Part shown: positions 1 to 8,000 of the stretch, piece by piece | Position numbering within the stretch: the stretch's first letter is position 1 | How the letters are laid out: every line of letters begins with the position of its first letter | NCBI GenBank assembly: GCA_022539475.1 | Contig: VCMS01000335.1 | Location: 75,251 to 95,530 of the forward strand | Origin: Gracilaria domingensis | Taxonomy: Eukaryota; Rhodophyta; Florideophyceae; Gracilariales; Gracilariaceae | DNA: 20,280 nt | Reading direction: 5' to 3' | Notes under the pieces: model-generated | Told to the model about the DNA's origin: nothing | The model's database searches: none | Seen by the model: the letters and a program-made list of their open reading frames with translations, nothing else | Made by a program: the position numbers and the translations under genes

Positions 1-70
1 TATCGCTCTCTTTGAGTCAAGTCAAACTCAGTCTTCTCAAACCAGGTTTCTCTAATAAAGAAGGAAGACT
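1..70. other. Flanking host DNA, no gene recognised
   Basis: This stretch is short. A minus-strand frame here would encode a charged peptide (RETWFEKTEF...), which could be a further exon of the interrupted gene after an acceptor-like TTATTAG at about 50-56. I could not find a donor and acceptor pair that keeps the frame, so no exon is called. Confidence 0.2.
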
Positions 71-234
71 TTAGTGGCATCGGCAAAATGCATACATAGA
101 AGACGCAATAATCAAATGAGCAACACACTCCTGTGTGCACAAAAACATACAACGATTGGCATATCGAAAGCCTGCAGCTCGGATACTTTGACCTTCTCCT
201 CTACTGTGCAGACTATGCATGTACTGGTTTGAAC
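71..234 (-). pseudogene. Tail of the interrupted coiled-coil-type pseudogene, left of the retrotransposon
   Basis: On the minus strand, a frame enters from the left edge of the target duplication (position 234) and stays open to a TAA at 71-73. If the retrotransposon and one copy of TGAAC are removed, this frame is in phase with the pseudogene frame that runs down to 12021. The first residues (SNQYMHSLHSRGEGQSIR) look like low-complexity protein. The last 25 or so are Cys/Met/Ile-rich and may be intron or 3' untranslated sequence; a GTATGT donor-like hexamer lies near 157. I do not recognise the protein. The continuity of the frame is seen directly; its being the same gene is an inference. 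Confidence 0.45.
230..234. repeat. Target site duplication, left copy
   Basis: TGAAC directly precedes the TGTGG start of the left LTR. The same five bases directly follow the right LTR. Five-base duplications are standard for Ty3/gypsy integrases. Confidence 0.93.
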
Positions 235-1091
235 TGTGGTGCAAAACCGGTGACGGGAAAACGACAGCCGCGTCGCGGAAGAGCACCGACAGGGGTGTTC
301 GAACCCTGCTCCCTACAGGGGTAGGCGCAGTGACAGAACCCTCCGATAGGGCCAACACGAGCCGGGTGTAAATCCGGGTGACCCCGATCTGGGCGTGCAG
401 TCGGAGGTAGAGGGGGTAGAATCGGCGTAGGTATCCGAATGGTTCCGGCGAGCCACAGCGAGTGGGGGTATCCAGCCCAACGGTATGGGACGACAAAAGA
501 TCAACAAACGAGCCGCACTGCGGAGCACTGACTCGCGATAAGCGGGAAAACTCCCGAGACAAATGGGACAAACCTACAATGTAGGGCAGAGTAGCGAAAG
601 CCGTAAGACGGAAATGAAAACAATAAAATAGATAAGAAAAGTGCCGTGACGACGGATTAGTACTCCTCAGGGACGGAGGTTGGTTGATCAGCCCGGAATT
701 GCGGCGGTATTCCCCAGGATGGGGCTTGTGACCGTGCGCAAGCGGCAAGAAGATCAGAGCCAAAAGCCTCGTTGAGGTTTACTTCCCGTACAGTGGCGGC
801 AAGTGCCGCCACTTATATACGGCACTTGAAATATCAATTAAAATATCTAACTATCCGGCGCTGCCGGCCAATACACTACAGGTGTGCCCCCGTGGCATGC
901 TTGCCACGGCGCCCGCGCGATCGGGCCAACTTGGCACACGTGTGCAGAAATACTACCCTTCCTAGGCATACCCCAAAATAGGGGCACTACCCCAGTAGCC
1001 TCTCATAACCTGAGGTGTCGAAGCCGGTAACGGATCAACAAACTATGAAAAGCACCTCGGTGCATCCCCACAAAGGGCGTTTTGCTCTACA
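235..1091 (-). repeat. 3' LTR of the retrotransposon (857 bp)
   Basis: This copy matches 11157-12015 except for one base missing in the G-run near 413, G instead of A in the run near 499, and one base missing near 828. Because the element reads on the minus strand, the left copy is the 3' LTR. It starts with TGTGGTGC and ends with GCTCTACA. A polypurine tract abuts its right edge at 1092. It carries the same TATATAAG octamer (812-819, minus) and the same set of U3 palindromes as the other LTR. Confidence 0.95.
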
Positions 1092-1106
1092 TCTCCCCCT
1101 TCTCAG
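1092..1106 (-). other. Polypurine tract at the 3' LTR
   Basis: The sense strand reads CTGAGAAGGGGGAGA directly before the TGTAGAGC start of the 3' LTR. This is the expected position for plus-strand priming in reverse transcription. Confidence 0.85.
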
Positions 1107-1151
1107 GCTGAGACACCGACTCCGTCGGCTCGATACGCCTCGCGATGGAGG

Positions 1152-1159
1152 TATATAAG
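1152..1159 (+). promoter_or_regulatory. TATA box for an antisense transcription unit
   Basis: TATATAAG occurs on the plus strand just inside the 3' LTR. It is the same octamer as the LTR TATA box but faces the opposite way. It lies about 100 bp upstream of an ATG (1253) that opens a long plus-strand frame. Use as a promoter is inferred. Confidence 0.5.
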
Positions 1160-1252
1160 GAAGTCTCCCAAGACGGGTCTGCCGAGAACTGTTCGGAGCC
1201 ACCAACACCTCCGGTGTCAGTAGCGAACCTCGTCATCTCGAGCCCTTCCGCG

Positions 1253-1669
1253 ATGTCCAACGCACCGAACGGCCCTCCGTCCTCGACGGCACGCATGCAA
1301 GTGTCGAACCCGCCGTTCCGGTCTGTACCTCTCCCGCAGTCGGCGGCTGCCTCCCAGCCGGGTTCTTCCGGACAAGATCACGCTCCAGCTCAGGCTGGTC
1401 CCGCGCCCGTGTGGGATTGGTTCAACGCCGAGATGCCAGCTACGCTGGGTGGATGGCCTACCGCAGGCGCGTTACGCATCCGGGATCCGCACCGGCACAG
1501 TTTCCTTTTTGCCCAGGCTCCCTGGTTTGACGCCGAAGCCGTTCGGGATACAGAGCTCGTCGACTCGTACGCTGTCGACGGTAACTCCCTGGTGGGCTTC
1601 CTGCTGACGTTACCCGTTCATGGGACTGGATCGCCCGCGTTGCGGTTATACCGAGCTGCCTGTTTGTAG
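1253..1669 (+). CDS. Antisense gene, 5' portion (unknown protein)
   Basis: A plus-strand frame, opposite to gag and pol, is open from before 1145 to a TAG at 1667-1669. The ATG at 1253 is preferred because it lies downstream of the TATA box at 1152. The encoded part starts MSNAPNGPPSSTARMQ, is Pro/Ser/Ala-rich at first, then becomes more globular and aromatic (VWDWFNAEMPATLGGW, HRHSFLFAQAPWFDAEAV). I do not recognise a family. A GTAACT donor-like site at 1581 could join this frame, through an acceptor near 1738, to the long frame that follows, which would make the two portions one protein of about 510 residues. Without splicing, a frameshift separates them. Confidence 0.5.
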   Translation: MSNAPNGPPSSTARMQVSNPPFRSVPLPQSAAASQPGSSGQDHAPAQAGPAPVWDWFNAEMPATLGGWPTAGALRIRDPHRHSFLFAQAPWFDAEAVRDTELVDSYAVDGNSLVGFLLTLPVHGTGSPALRLYRAACL

Positions 1670-1738
1670 GTCGAAACGAGACGAGACAATTCGCTCGCAA
1701 TGAGATGGCCCGCATTGGGTACGCGTGACACTTCCGAG
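1581..1738 (+). other. Candidate intron joining the two antisense frames
   Basis: The boundaries GTAACT...TTCCGAG remove 158 nt and place the upstream frame exactly in phase with the downstream one. They also skip both the TAG at 1667 and the TGA at 1726. A stronger-looking acceptor (CTGTTTGTAG, ending 1669) also restores phase but leaves the TGA at 1726-1728. Only a transcript would decide, and a plain frameshift mutation is an equal alternative. Confidence 0.3.
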
Positions 1739-2943
1739 CTCCGAACGAACATCCGGTGCCGGCACAGTACCAGTACGATGTGGCACGTTACCGAACTTTC
1801 GGCGAGGTCGGCTACGGCGACCATCTAGCCAACGCGTTGGACGAAATTGACCGATATTCGGATACCGTTCAGCCGCAGCAGGAGTTGATCCTGTGGGCGC
1901 GGCCGATCCTTCGCGCCGAGTTCCGGTTCCTTCGCCGTCCTGGACGGTCTCAATTTCATGAAGGCCTCCGATTCGAGAGGAAATGGCGTTCCCGCTTCGG
2001 GGTACTGGTGCCGTACCAGTGCACGGAGGTGGAACGCATTGCGCGTCACTCCCATACTGGGCGATACCTGCCGCTGCCGTCATTCTGGCCTGCGGTCGAA
2101 GTCCCACGAGGCTGTCACGTAGAGCTACCGCCCTGCCTAACTTACATAGGCTCGTACTTCATGAACGATCCGCCTCGCGGCCTGTGGAGCATCCTGGCAA
2201 CAGAATGGACCGTCCGCGTTGCGGCTTTCCTCCTCATCGAGGCATATGATTCGTACCGAGTTTGGTTCATCCCGGAACTCATCCGGCAAGCGATCCGAGC
2301 GTTGGATCTCTCCGAAGTGCTCGGCTCGGTCCGCAATGCACGCGACGCCACCGCGTTGGTGGACGTCATTGACCAGATTGACTGGAATGAGGTGCCTGCT
2401 AGTCAGGTTTCCGACGGGGTCCGTCGGCAGTCGGACCGTTCTCCCGGACGGAACGTCAACGCCGGCGACTTCGTATACTTTGACCCATGGATTTGGGAGG
2501 TAATTGGTCCCGCTGAGGCGGCTGGTCGCCGCCGAGAGGAGCGATATATCCCGGAAGGGCACCCGCGTGGGTTCGTATACGTCGACGATGACGGTGATGA
2601 CCCTGCAGAGGGAGGAAGTCCCATGGATGAGGGGAGCCCAGTGGGGGTTGCCTCGGAGCCCGACGCTACGGGAGATGACGACGAAGTCGTGATCGTTGAC
2701 CCACCCGCTGTAGCGGCTCCCGCTCCGACCGGCCCGTGGGCTCAGGATGTAGCATCCGCCGTGGGCGGCAGTTCTTCTCTCACTCCGCGAGCGGCGGTCA
2801 TTCGCGACTTCCTTCGAGGCGTGGGAGTGGCCGTTCCCGATACGGTGACCGACGAGTCGGAGTTGCAAGCAATAGCGGCACAGCGCTTCTCCGGGGCTCC
2901 CGGTAGTGGGGGCACCCCAGGTGCTGGACCGTCCGGCGCGTAA
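1729..2943 (+). CDS. Antisense gene, 3' portion (unknown protein)
   Basis: This plus-strand frame of about 405 codons has no ATG near its start (GTG at 1756), which fits a downstream exon. It encodes a folded-looking region of about 250 residues rich in Trp, Tyr and Arg (LILWARPILRAEFRFLRR, GLWSILATEWTVRVAAFLL, WFIPELIRQAIRALDL). A strongly acidic segment follows (DDDGDDPAEGG, GDDDEVVIVDPP), then a Gly/Ala/Pro-rich tail. No domain was recognised. It is not a mirror of pol or gag, since the opposite strand has no conserved protein here. Its length and non-random composition suggest a real coding history. It lies wholly inside the retrotransposon, between the two polypurine tracts. Confidence 0.55.
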   Translation, partial: HFRAPNEHPVPAQYQYDVARYRTFGEVGYGDHLANALDEIDRYSDTVQPQQELILWARPILRAEFRFLRRPGRSQFHEGLRFERKWRSRFGVLVPYQCTEVERIARHSHTGRYLPLPSFWPAVEVPRGCHVELPPCLTYIGSYFMNDPPRGLWSILATEWTVRVAAFLLIEAYDSYRVWFIPELIRQAIRALDLSEVLGSVRNARDATALVDVIDQIDWNEVPASQVSDGVRRQSDRSPGRNVNAGDFVYFDPWIWEVIGPAEAAGRRREERYIPEGHPRGFVYVDDDGDDPAEGGSPMDEGSPVGVASEPDATGDDDEVVIVDPPAVAAPAPTGPWAQDVASAVGGSSSLTPRAAVIRDFLRGVGVAVPDTVTDESELQAIAAQRFSGAPGSGGTPGAGPSGA

Positions 2944-3069
2944 TTCCCCGGCTCGCGATCCCCGACGGGCTACGGTAGTCCGCGATAGACCCCGATGATG
3001 AGGGGCGACTCAATAGTTAGAGGTAAACTTCTCCAGCCGTGCTGGCTTGGCTCAAACTCTTCGTCTTGC
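2944..3069. other. Spacer between antisense gene end and second polypurine tract
   Basis: No gene is seen. It is the downstream side of the antisense unit and would hold its 3' untranslated region. Confidence 0.3.
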
Positions 3070-3084
3070 TCTCCCCCTTCTCAG
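3070..3084 (-). other. Second polypurine tract, identical to the terminal one
   Basis: The sense strand reads CTGAGAAGGGGGAGA. All 15 bases match the tract next to the 3' LTR at 1092-1106. It lies about 2 kb internal to the 3' LTR, just beyond the antisense unit. It could prime an internal plus strand, or it could mark an old duplication of the element's 3' end. Confidence 0.65.
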
Positions 3085-3167
3085 TGGGCAATACCTCGTT
3101 TGAGGCTGTTGCGAATGGCCCACAAGAGAGGGGTAACTTTTCCGCACAAGCGGCTGTAGCGATAAAA

Positions 3168-3240
3168 CTTCTTAGTCTTCCTTCCAGTGTCCTGGCTTCT
3201 TCTCCTTCTTCTTAGGCTTCTTTCTTCTTTATCTTCTTCT
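3168..3240 (-). other. Extended purine-rich tract on the sense strand
   Basis: The plus strand is almost continuously C/T for about 70 bases (CTTCTTCTCC, TTCTTCTTTATC), so the element's RNA is purine-rich here. It encodes a Lys/Glu/Arg-rich minus-strand peptide of about 60 residues (3081-3272), which is more likely a by-product of composition than a gene. The tract lies beside the second polypurine tract. Confidence 0.4.
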
Positions 3241-3426
3241 CCACTGTAAGTGGCTTCCGCATTTCGCGGCATGTTTGTTCAGCAAAAAGCTGTCCGCTTA
3301 GAGCGGCCTGGTCCGCCTGAGGCGGCTAAGTGATCTCAAGTTAACTTAGTTGCATCCGCTTGACGCGGCATATTCTTGCGTAATGCAATACTGTCCGCAT
3401 GAGGCGGCATATTCCGTCCGAGACGG
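3241..3426. repeat. Array of 13-nt mini-hairpins
   Basis: Seven short perfect inverted repeats lie within 186 bp: CCACT-GTA-AGTGG (3241-3253), CCGC-ATTTC-GCGG (3257-3269), CCGC-TTAGA-GCGG (about 3294-3306), CCGCC-TGA-GGCGG (3313-3325), CCGC-TTGAC-GCGG (3356-3368), CCGC-ATGAG-GCGG (3395-3407) and CCGTC-CGA-GACGG (3414-3426). All are 13 nt with 4-5 bp stems. They are not tandem copies, since the spacers differ while the stem motif recurs. They sit between the converging 3' ends of the chromodomain frame (minus) and the antisense unit (plus). Confidence 0.75.
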
Positions 3427-3451
3427 CTGCGCTCAATAGGAACGTGGGTGG

Positions 3452-5074
3452 TCAACCCACTTGGGCCTTGTCCAGCGTAGCCGGTATCGGTGTCCGTGTG
3501 CGACGGTGGTACTGCAAGACCTTCGAGCGAGGCAAGTGCTCAATGGACTCGTGCGTATCCTCTGAGGAGGCGTAGCCGTACCAACGGACTCGATACAGTA
3601 GTTCCCCGTCAGGGGCGTAGCCGTGACTTACCAGACGGTCAATGACATATTCCTCATCGAGAACACTCCGCTCTGTGTGCGGCTTGCTTGAAGAATCCTC
3701 TTTCGAGGCGTAGTCGTCGCTTCTCCCGTCGTGGGCATCGTCGTTCGTGATCGGCTTCCGTCCTGACGGCAGTACATCCTGTACGCCAGGCTTTGGTCTT
3801 CGTGACCATGGTACTTTCCTGACCACCATGCTTCCAGATTCCTGGTTCTTCTCCCCATGCTGCTGGGCTGTGACCGTGCTTCGGTCTTCTCGAATAGCGA
3901 GCTTCCGGCGTTCCGGCACAATCTCCCGTTGCGACGGTGAACGGTCCGCAGAGCGGTGAGCCAGCGAGTGGTGTTCTGGCACGTGCCGTGGCGGCGGTTC
4001 GCCGCGCGCTGCGGTTTGCGACACATGCGCCTTTGCATGGCTGTCAAGAGCCGATTCAAATTGGGAATTTTTTGAACCGTTTTTAGACGGCGCCAGGTCT
4101 GTGGCTGGCACGTGCCCGGCTTGCGCACTGTAATCCTCGGTTGGAGGCGGATCTCCTACGGAGCTCGACACTTGGCGCGACGTGCACGCGTCGTCAGTGC
4201 TTGAGTGCTGCCCACTTGCTGTGGCTTGACTGTTCGCCACACTGGTGGTTGGTTCCGTCTTTTTGACGACTTTGGCACTCGGTGCTGCACCAAAATCTCC
4301 CGAAGTCGGGTCTGCCGTAACAGCACGGTTTTTTCGAACTAATTCTTCTTTCTCCGGACTTCCGGCTTTGCGATTCACCATAGTGGTGCCTTTCACCTCA
4401 GCCTTCCGTGGTAACGGCGCGTCCTTCTCTTCCGGTCTTCCGGCTGCAATCGTCACCGAGGTGGCGTCCTTCTCAGAAGGCCTCCGCGAAACTGTGCGAT
4501 CCCTCCGGCTTTCCGGCTGCAAATCACGTACCACATCGGTACTGTGTTCCCGTTCTTGGGCCTGCAAGCGTAACTCCGTTCGCGACGGCGGTGGTGAGCG
4601 AGATTGATCTTCCTCTTCTTGAGGCTTCCGCGGTAGCTGCGCGTCGTTCTCTTCTTTCCGGCTCTCCGGCTGTGTGTCGCGCGTTGACGTGCATTCATCA
4701 CGACTTGCGTGCGATACAGAGGCCTGCGAAGGCGACTCCGTCGACGACGGCGACAGCGACAAAGAGCGACCTGCCTCCTCCCCCTCCTCAGTGGGAGTGT
4801 CGGGGGTGGCGGCGAGTATCCCCATAGGGGCCCTTATCCGCGTGTGCACATGTTCAGCATTGGAGACCGACCTGTCAGATTCCGGCTTAGCAGGCAAATG
4901 AGCAAGTCCGCGATCCGGATGCGGCAACACAGACGGTTGAGTGCGAGTACCCGCCGCGGCGCCTGTTTCCGTTTCGACGGCTGTTTCCTTAGTGGGTGCG
5001 GTAGGGGCCGACGATGACGGTAGCGAATCCTGCGAAACAGGCTTTGGCGCAGGCGTTATGCGATCTAGCGACAA
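3452..5074 (-). CDS. Long disordered linker plus C-terminal chromodomain, in -1 frame to pol
   Basis: This frame is open from 5095, overlaps the end of pol by about 30 nt and has no ATG near its start (first codon taken here is TTG). Its opening residues (LSLDRITPAP) resemble what normally follows the GPY/F module in chromovirus integrases. It is therefore probably the C-terminal continuation of integrase, reached by frameshifting or separated by a one-base deletion. Residues about 15-470 are Ser/Pro/Glu/Arg-rich and disordered, with diverged repeats (RDxQPESR at 132-138 and 183-189; DAxLPRK at 144-150 and 218-224). Residues about 474-525 form a chromodomain (EEYVIDRL ... YRVRWYGY) that keeps the three aromatic-cage residues Y476, W498 and Y501. 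Chromodomains of this group bind methylated histone H3 and steer integration to heterochromatin. A linker this long is unusual. Confidence 0.85.
   Translation of the reverse strand: MSLDRITPAPKPVSQDSLPSSSAPTAPTKETAVETETGAAAGTRTQPSVLPHPDRGLAHLPAKPESDRSVSNAEHVHTRIRAPMGILAATPDTPTEEGEEAGRSLSLSPSSTESPSQASVSHASRDECTSTRDTQPESRKEENDAQLPRKPQEEEDQSRSPPPSRTELRLQAQEREHSTDVVRDLQPESRRDRTVSRRPSEKDATSVTIAAGRPEEKDAPLPRKAEVKGTTMVNRKAGSPEKEELVRKNRAVTADPTSGDFGAAPSAKVVKKTEPTTSVANSQATASGQHSSTDDACTSRQVSSSVGDPPPTEDYSAQAGHVPATDLAPSKNGSKNSQFESALDSHAKAHVSQTAARGEPPPRHVPEHHSLAHRSADRSPSQREIVPERRKLAIREDRSTVTAQQHGEKNQESGSMVVRKVPWSRRPKPGVQDVLPSGRKPITNDDAHDGRSDDYASKEDSSSKPHTERSVLDEEYVIDRLVSHGYAPDGELLYRVRWYGYASSEDTHESIEHLPRSKVLQYHRRTRTPIPATLDKAQVG
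4401..4690 (-). repeat. Imperfect repeats coding part of the disordered linker
   Basis: Three diverged copies of a C/T-rich block on the plus strand, containing TTCCGG.CTTCCGGCTG-like sequence, start near 4401, 4478 and 4623. They explain the repeated Glu/Arg/Lys-rich peptides in the linker. This suggests growth by internal duplication. Confidence 0.5.
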
Positions 5075-8000
5075 ACGCTCGTGCCTCCCTTGATATCAAG
5101 GACAACCGTTGTGTCGGTGACAGCAATAACCCGGAACGGGCCGTCCGCGATAGGAGAAAGCTTGTGGCGCTTCTCTTTTTCAGGGTTGTAGTACTCCTTC
5201 CGTACGAAGGCAAAGCTACCTTCCCTGATCTGAAGGGCATTCTTACGCACTCTAGCGTCGAAATTCCGCTTGTATGCGGCCTGGGCCTTAGCGATATGCT
5301 GCCCAACTGTAGGGATAATGTTCTTAAGCCAGTCCTTCCAGGCGTCCCTGTGTAGACGGGGCGACGGAAACTTATCCAAAGTTGGCTGTGGCCCGATAGC
5401 CACCGAAGGTGGGACGCGTGATAGCACAAGCTCGAACGGCGAGATCCGAGTCGTGCGATGAACCTGCGTATTGTAAGCATAAGTCACCGCATCGGTGTAC
5501 TGATCCCATTCCGACGGATGCTCGGCAACAAACGTCCGCAATGCGTTGAGCATCGTGCGGTTAAAACGCTCAACCTTCCCATTACTCTGGGGATGATATG
5601 TTGTCGTAAACCAGTTTTGGATCCGCAAGATGCGGCATACGTCCTGAAAGAACTTATCCGTGAACTGCGGTCCATTATCCGATAGTAAGTCAATCGGCGG
5701 TCCGTAGACAAAAACCCAGTGAGTAACGAAAGCTTGGGCGACCGCACTAGCAGTAACCTTCTTTAAAGGCACAGTCCGTACCAGCTTAGAAAAGCGGTCG
5801 GTGATAACAAGCAAAAACCGGTTTCCCCGGCGGGTGCGAATAAACTCGCCGAGTAGATCGATCGCCACAAACTCCAGTGGAGCCCTAGCAGGGAATAGTG
5901 CCAACTTCTTGGAATACTTATGCAGCTTGACGCGGTTCTTCGCGCAGTCAGAACATCCACGAACAGTGGCATACGCGTCGAAAGCCATTGCTGGCCAGTA
6001 AAAGTCCTTCCGTAAGGTGTAGTACAACTTCCTGCCACCAGGGTGGGCTGACAACTTCGCATAGTGCGACAAATGCAGTACTCGTGACTGAAGTGAGTGC
6101 GGAACCACAATCTGTGGCCTGTTTCCGACAGTTCGGATTAGAAATCCTTGGTCGTTCTCGACGAAAGGCAACTGTGCTCCACCGTTTAGACGACTACGAA
6201 TCTCCGTACAAAAACGGTCGGTGTGCTGCTCCCGGATGAGTTCCACCGGCTTGATTGGTACGAAAGAGCCCGGTTCGGGTTGCGTGTCTGACACGGCTAA
6301 AACAGCATCGTAGATGTCCCATCCTTCCGATTCTTCATTGGCATCGCTCGAGCCGTCTTCCACGAGGAAGCACGGTATCTCCAGATCATCGACTGGCGCA
6401 GCTTCAGCCGCTGTTTCCAAGCGGGACAGTGCATCACCCTGAGTGTTCAGGATTCCTTTCTTGTAACGGATTTCGAAGTCGAATTCCGACAAGCGAAGTC
6501 TCCACCGCATCAAGCGGCCAGATGGCTCTGCTATAGAGAGTAGCCAGCGTAATGCCGAATGATCGGTATGAACAATGAAGCGGGTCCCCATAAGATATGG
6601 CCGCAATGTCTGTAACGCCCAGACAACTGCCAAGCACTCCTTCTCGGATACCGAGTAATTCCTCTCGTGAACGTTGAGGCTCCTTGACCAATACTCAATT
6701 GGCAATCGCTCGCCATCATTGGTGGTCTGGAATAGGGCACAGCCGACTTGGTAGTCGCTCGCATCCGTATCTACTGTATATGGCAAACCAGCCCTAGGCA
6801 GGGATAAAACAGGTGGCGATGTCACCGCGTCCACGAGCGACGAGAAAGCCGCGACCTTGCGGTCGTCGAATTCTTCCAGATCGACTGGCTGTCCTTTGCG
6901 AAGAAGCTCGTTCAGAGGTGCAGCGATATCCGCGAAGTTCGGAATGAAGCGGCGATACACATTGCACAAGCCGAGAAAAGATCGGAGTTCCGTCTGCGTC
7001 CTCGGATGCTCAGCCTCTTTGAGGGATTTCACGCGTACTTCGTCAATCGAAAGCCGTCCCGGACGGATAACATGGCCGAGATACCTGACCGTTTCGGTAA
7101 AGAACTCACACTTCTTGAGCTTGAGCGTAATGCCTGCATCGCGTAGGACTCGCATCACATCCCGTACGTGGGTCAAGTGCTCATCCAGGTTGCTGGAGTA
7201 GACAATGATGTCATCCAGGTATACCAGGCAAGTCTTCCACTTGAAGCGGGCTAGCAAAATATCCACAGCTCGTTGAAAGGTGGCTGGCGCGTTCGTTAAC
7301 CCAAAGGGCATCCGATTGAATCGGTACAATCCTTCATGACAAACGAAGGCTGTCTTGTCACGATCCTCAGCCCTCACGGGAACTTGCCAATAGCCCCAAT
7401 TCGCATCTAGGGTTGTGAACACTTTCGCGTCGCCCAACGAATCGATGCATTCATCTATTCGTGGGATAGGATATACATCCTTGACTGTAGCCGCGTTTAG
7501 CTTGCGGTAATCGATGCAAAATCGCCAAGACCCATCAGCTTTGGGCGCGAGCACCACCGGCGATGCCCAAGGTGACTGAGCCGGCTCGATAACTCCAGCG
7601 CGGAGCATCTTCTCAACTTGAGCTTTCTCCTCCTGCCGAGCTGCCGGTCCCGCCCTGTAAGGGTGTTGCGAAATGGGCCGAGTATTCGGTAGCAAATCAA
7701 TCCGATGTTCGGTAATACCAATCTTACCCAGTGTGCCATCCCACATGGGCGTGAACTCCTCAAGCATGTGCCGCAATTTATCGCGGTGAGTCTCTGGGAC
7801 ATGTTCAAGATCCAGAGACTCCAGTTCCTGTACTGCCTTATCCTTCGTGTCAGCAGCACTCAGGTCCTTATCATTACTGCCCGACGAGGTCGGCATCGCT
7901 TCCTTCGACAGGCTGCGGTTATTCGCATCCGACGAAGTCGGCGTAGCATCTCCCGACGAACTGTTCGGTCCAGTATTCGGTTCGGAATTGTTCCGTTCCG

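Noticed and set aside
1087..1296. Minus-strand frame near the 3' LTR (69 codons)
   Set aside because: It overlaps the polypurine tract and is opposite the longer antisense gene, with no motif. It is probably a shadow frame.
1719..1767. Second intron (GTACGC...GCACAG) in the antisense gene
   Set aside because: Its 49-nt length does not preserve the frame on joining.
2137..2868. 243-codon minus-strand frame opposite the antisense gene
   Set aside because: It has the element's sense orientation, but its composition looks like a complement shadow and I see no env-like features such as a signal peptide or membrane anchor. An envelope gene is therefore not supported.
3081..3272. 63-codon Lys/Glu/Arg-rich minus-strand frame
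   Set aside because: It is explained by the purine-rich tract. There is no family likeness, and it overlaps the second polypurine tract.
3241..3426. CRISPR-like array
   Set aside because: The repeats are 13-nt hairpins without constant direct repeats or regular spacers, and the genome is eukaryotic.
5065..5098. Programmed frameshift heptamer at the pol end
   Set aside because: I looked for X_XXY_YYZ in the zero frame of the overlap and found none, so no recoding site is annotated there.
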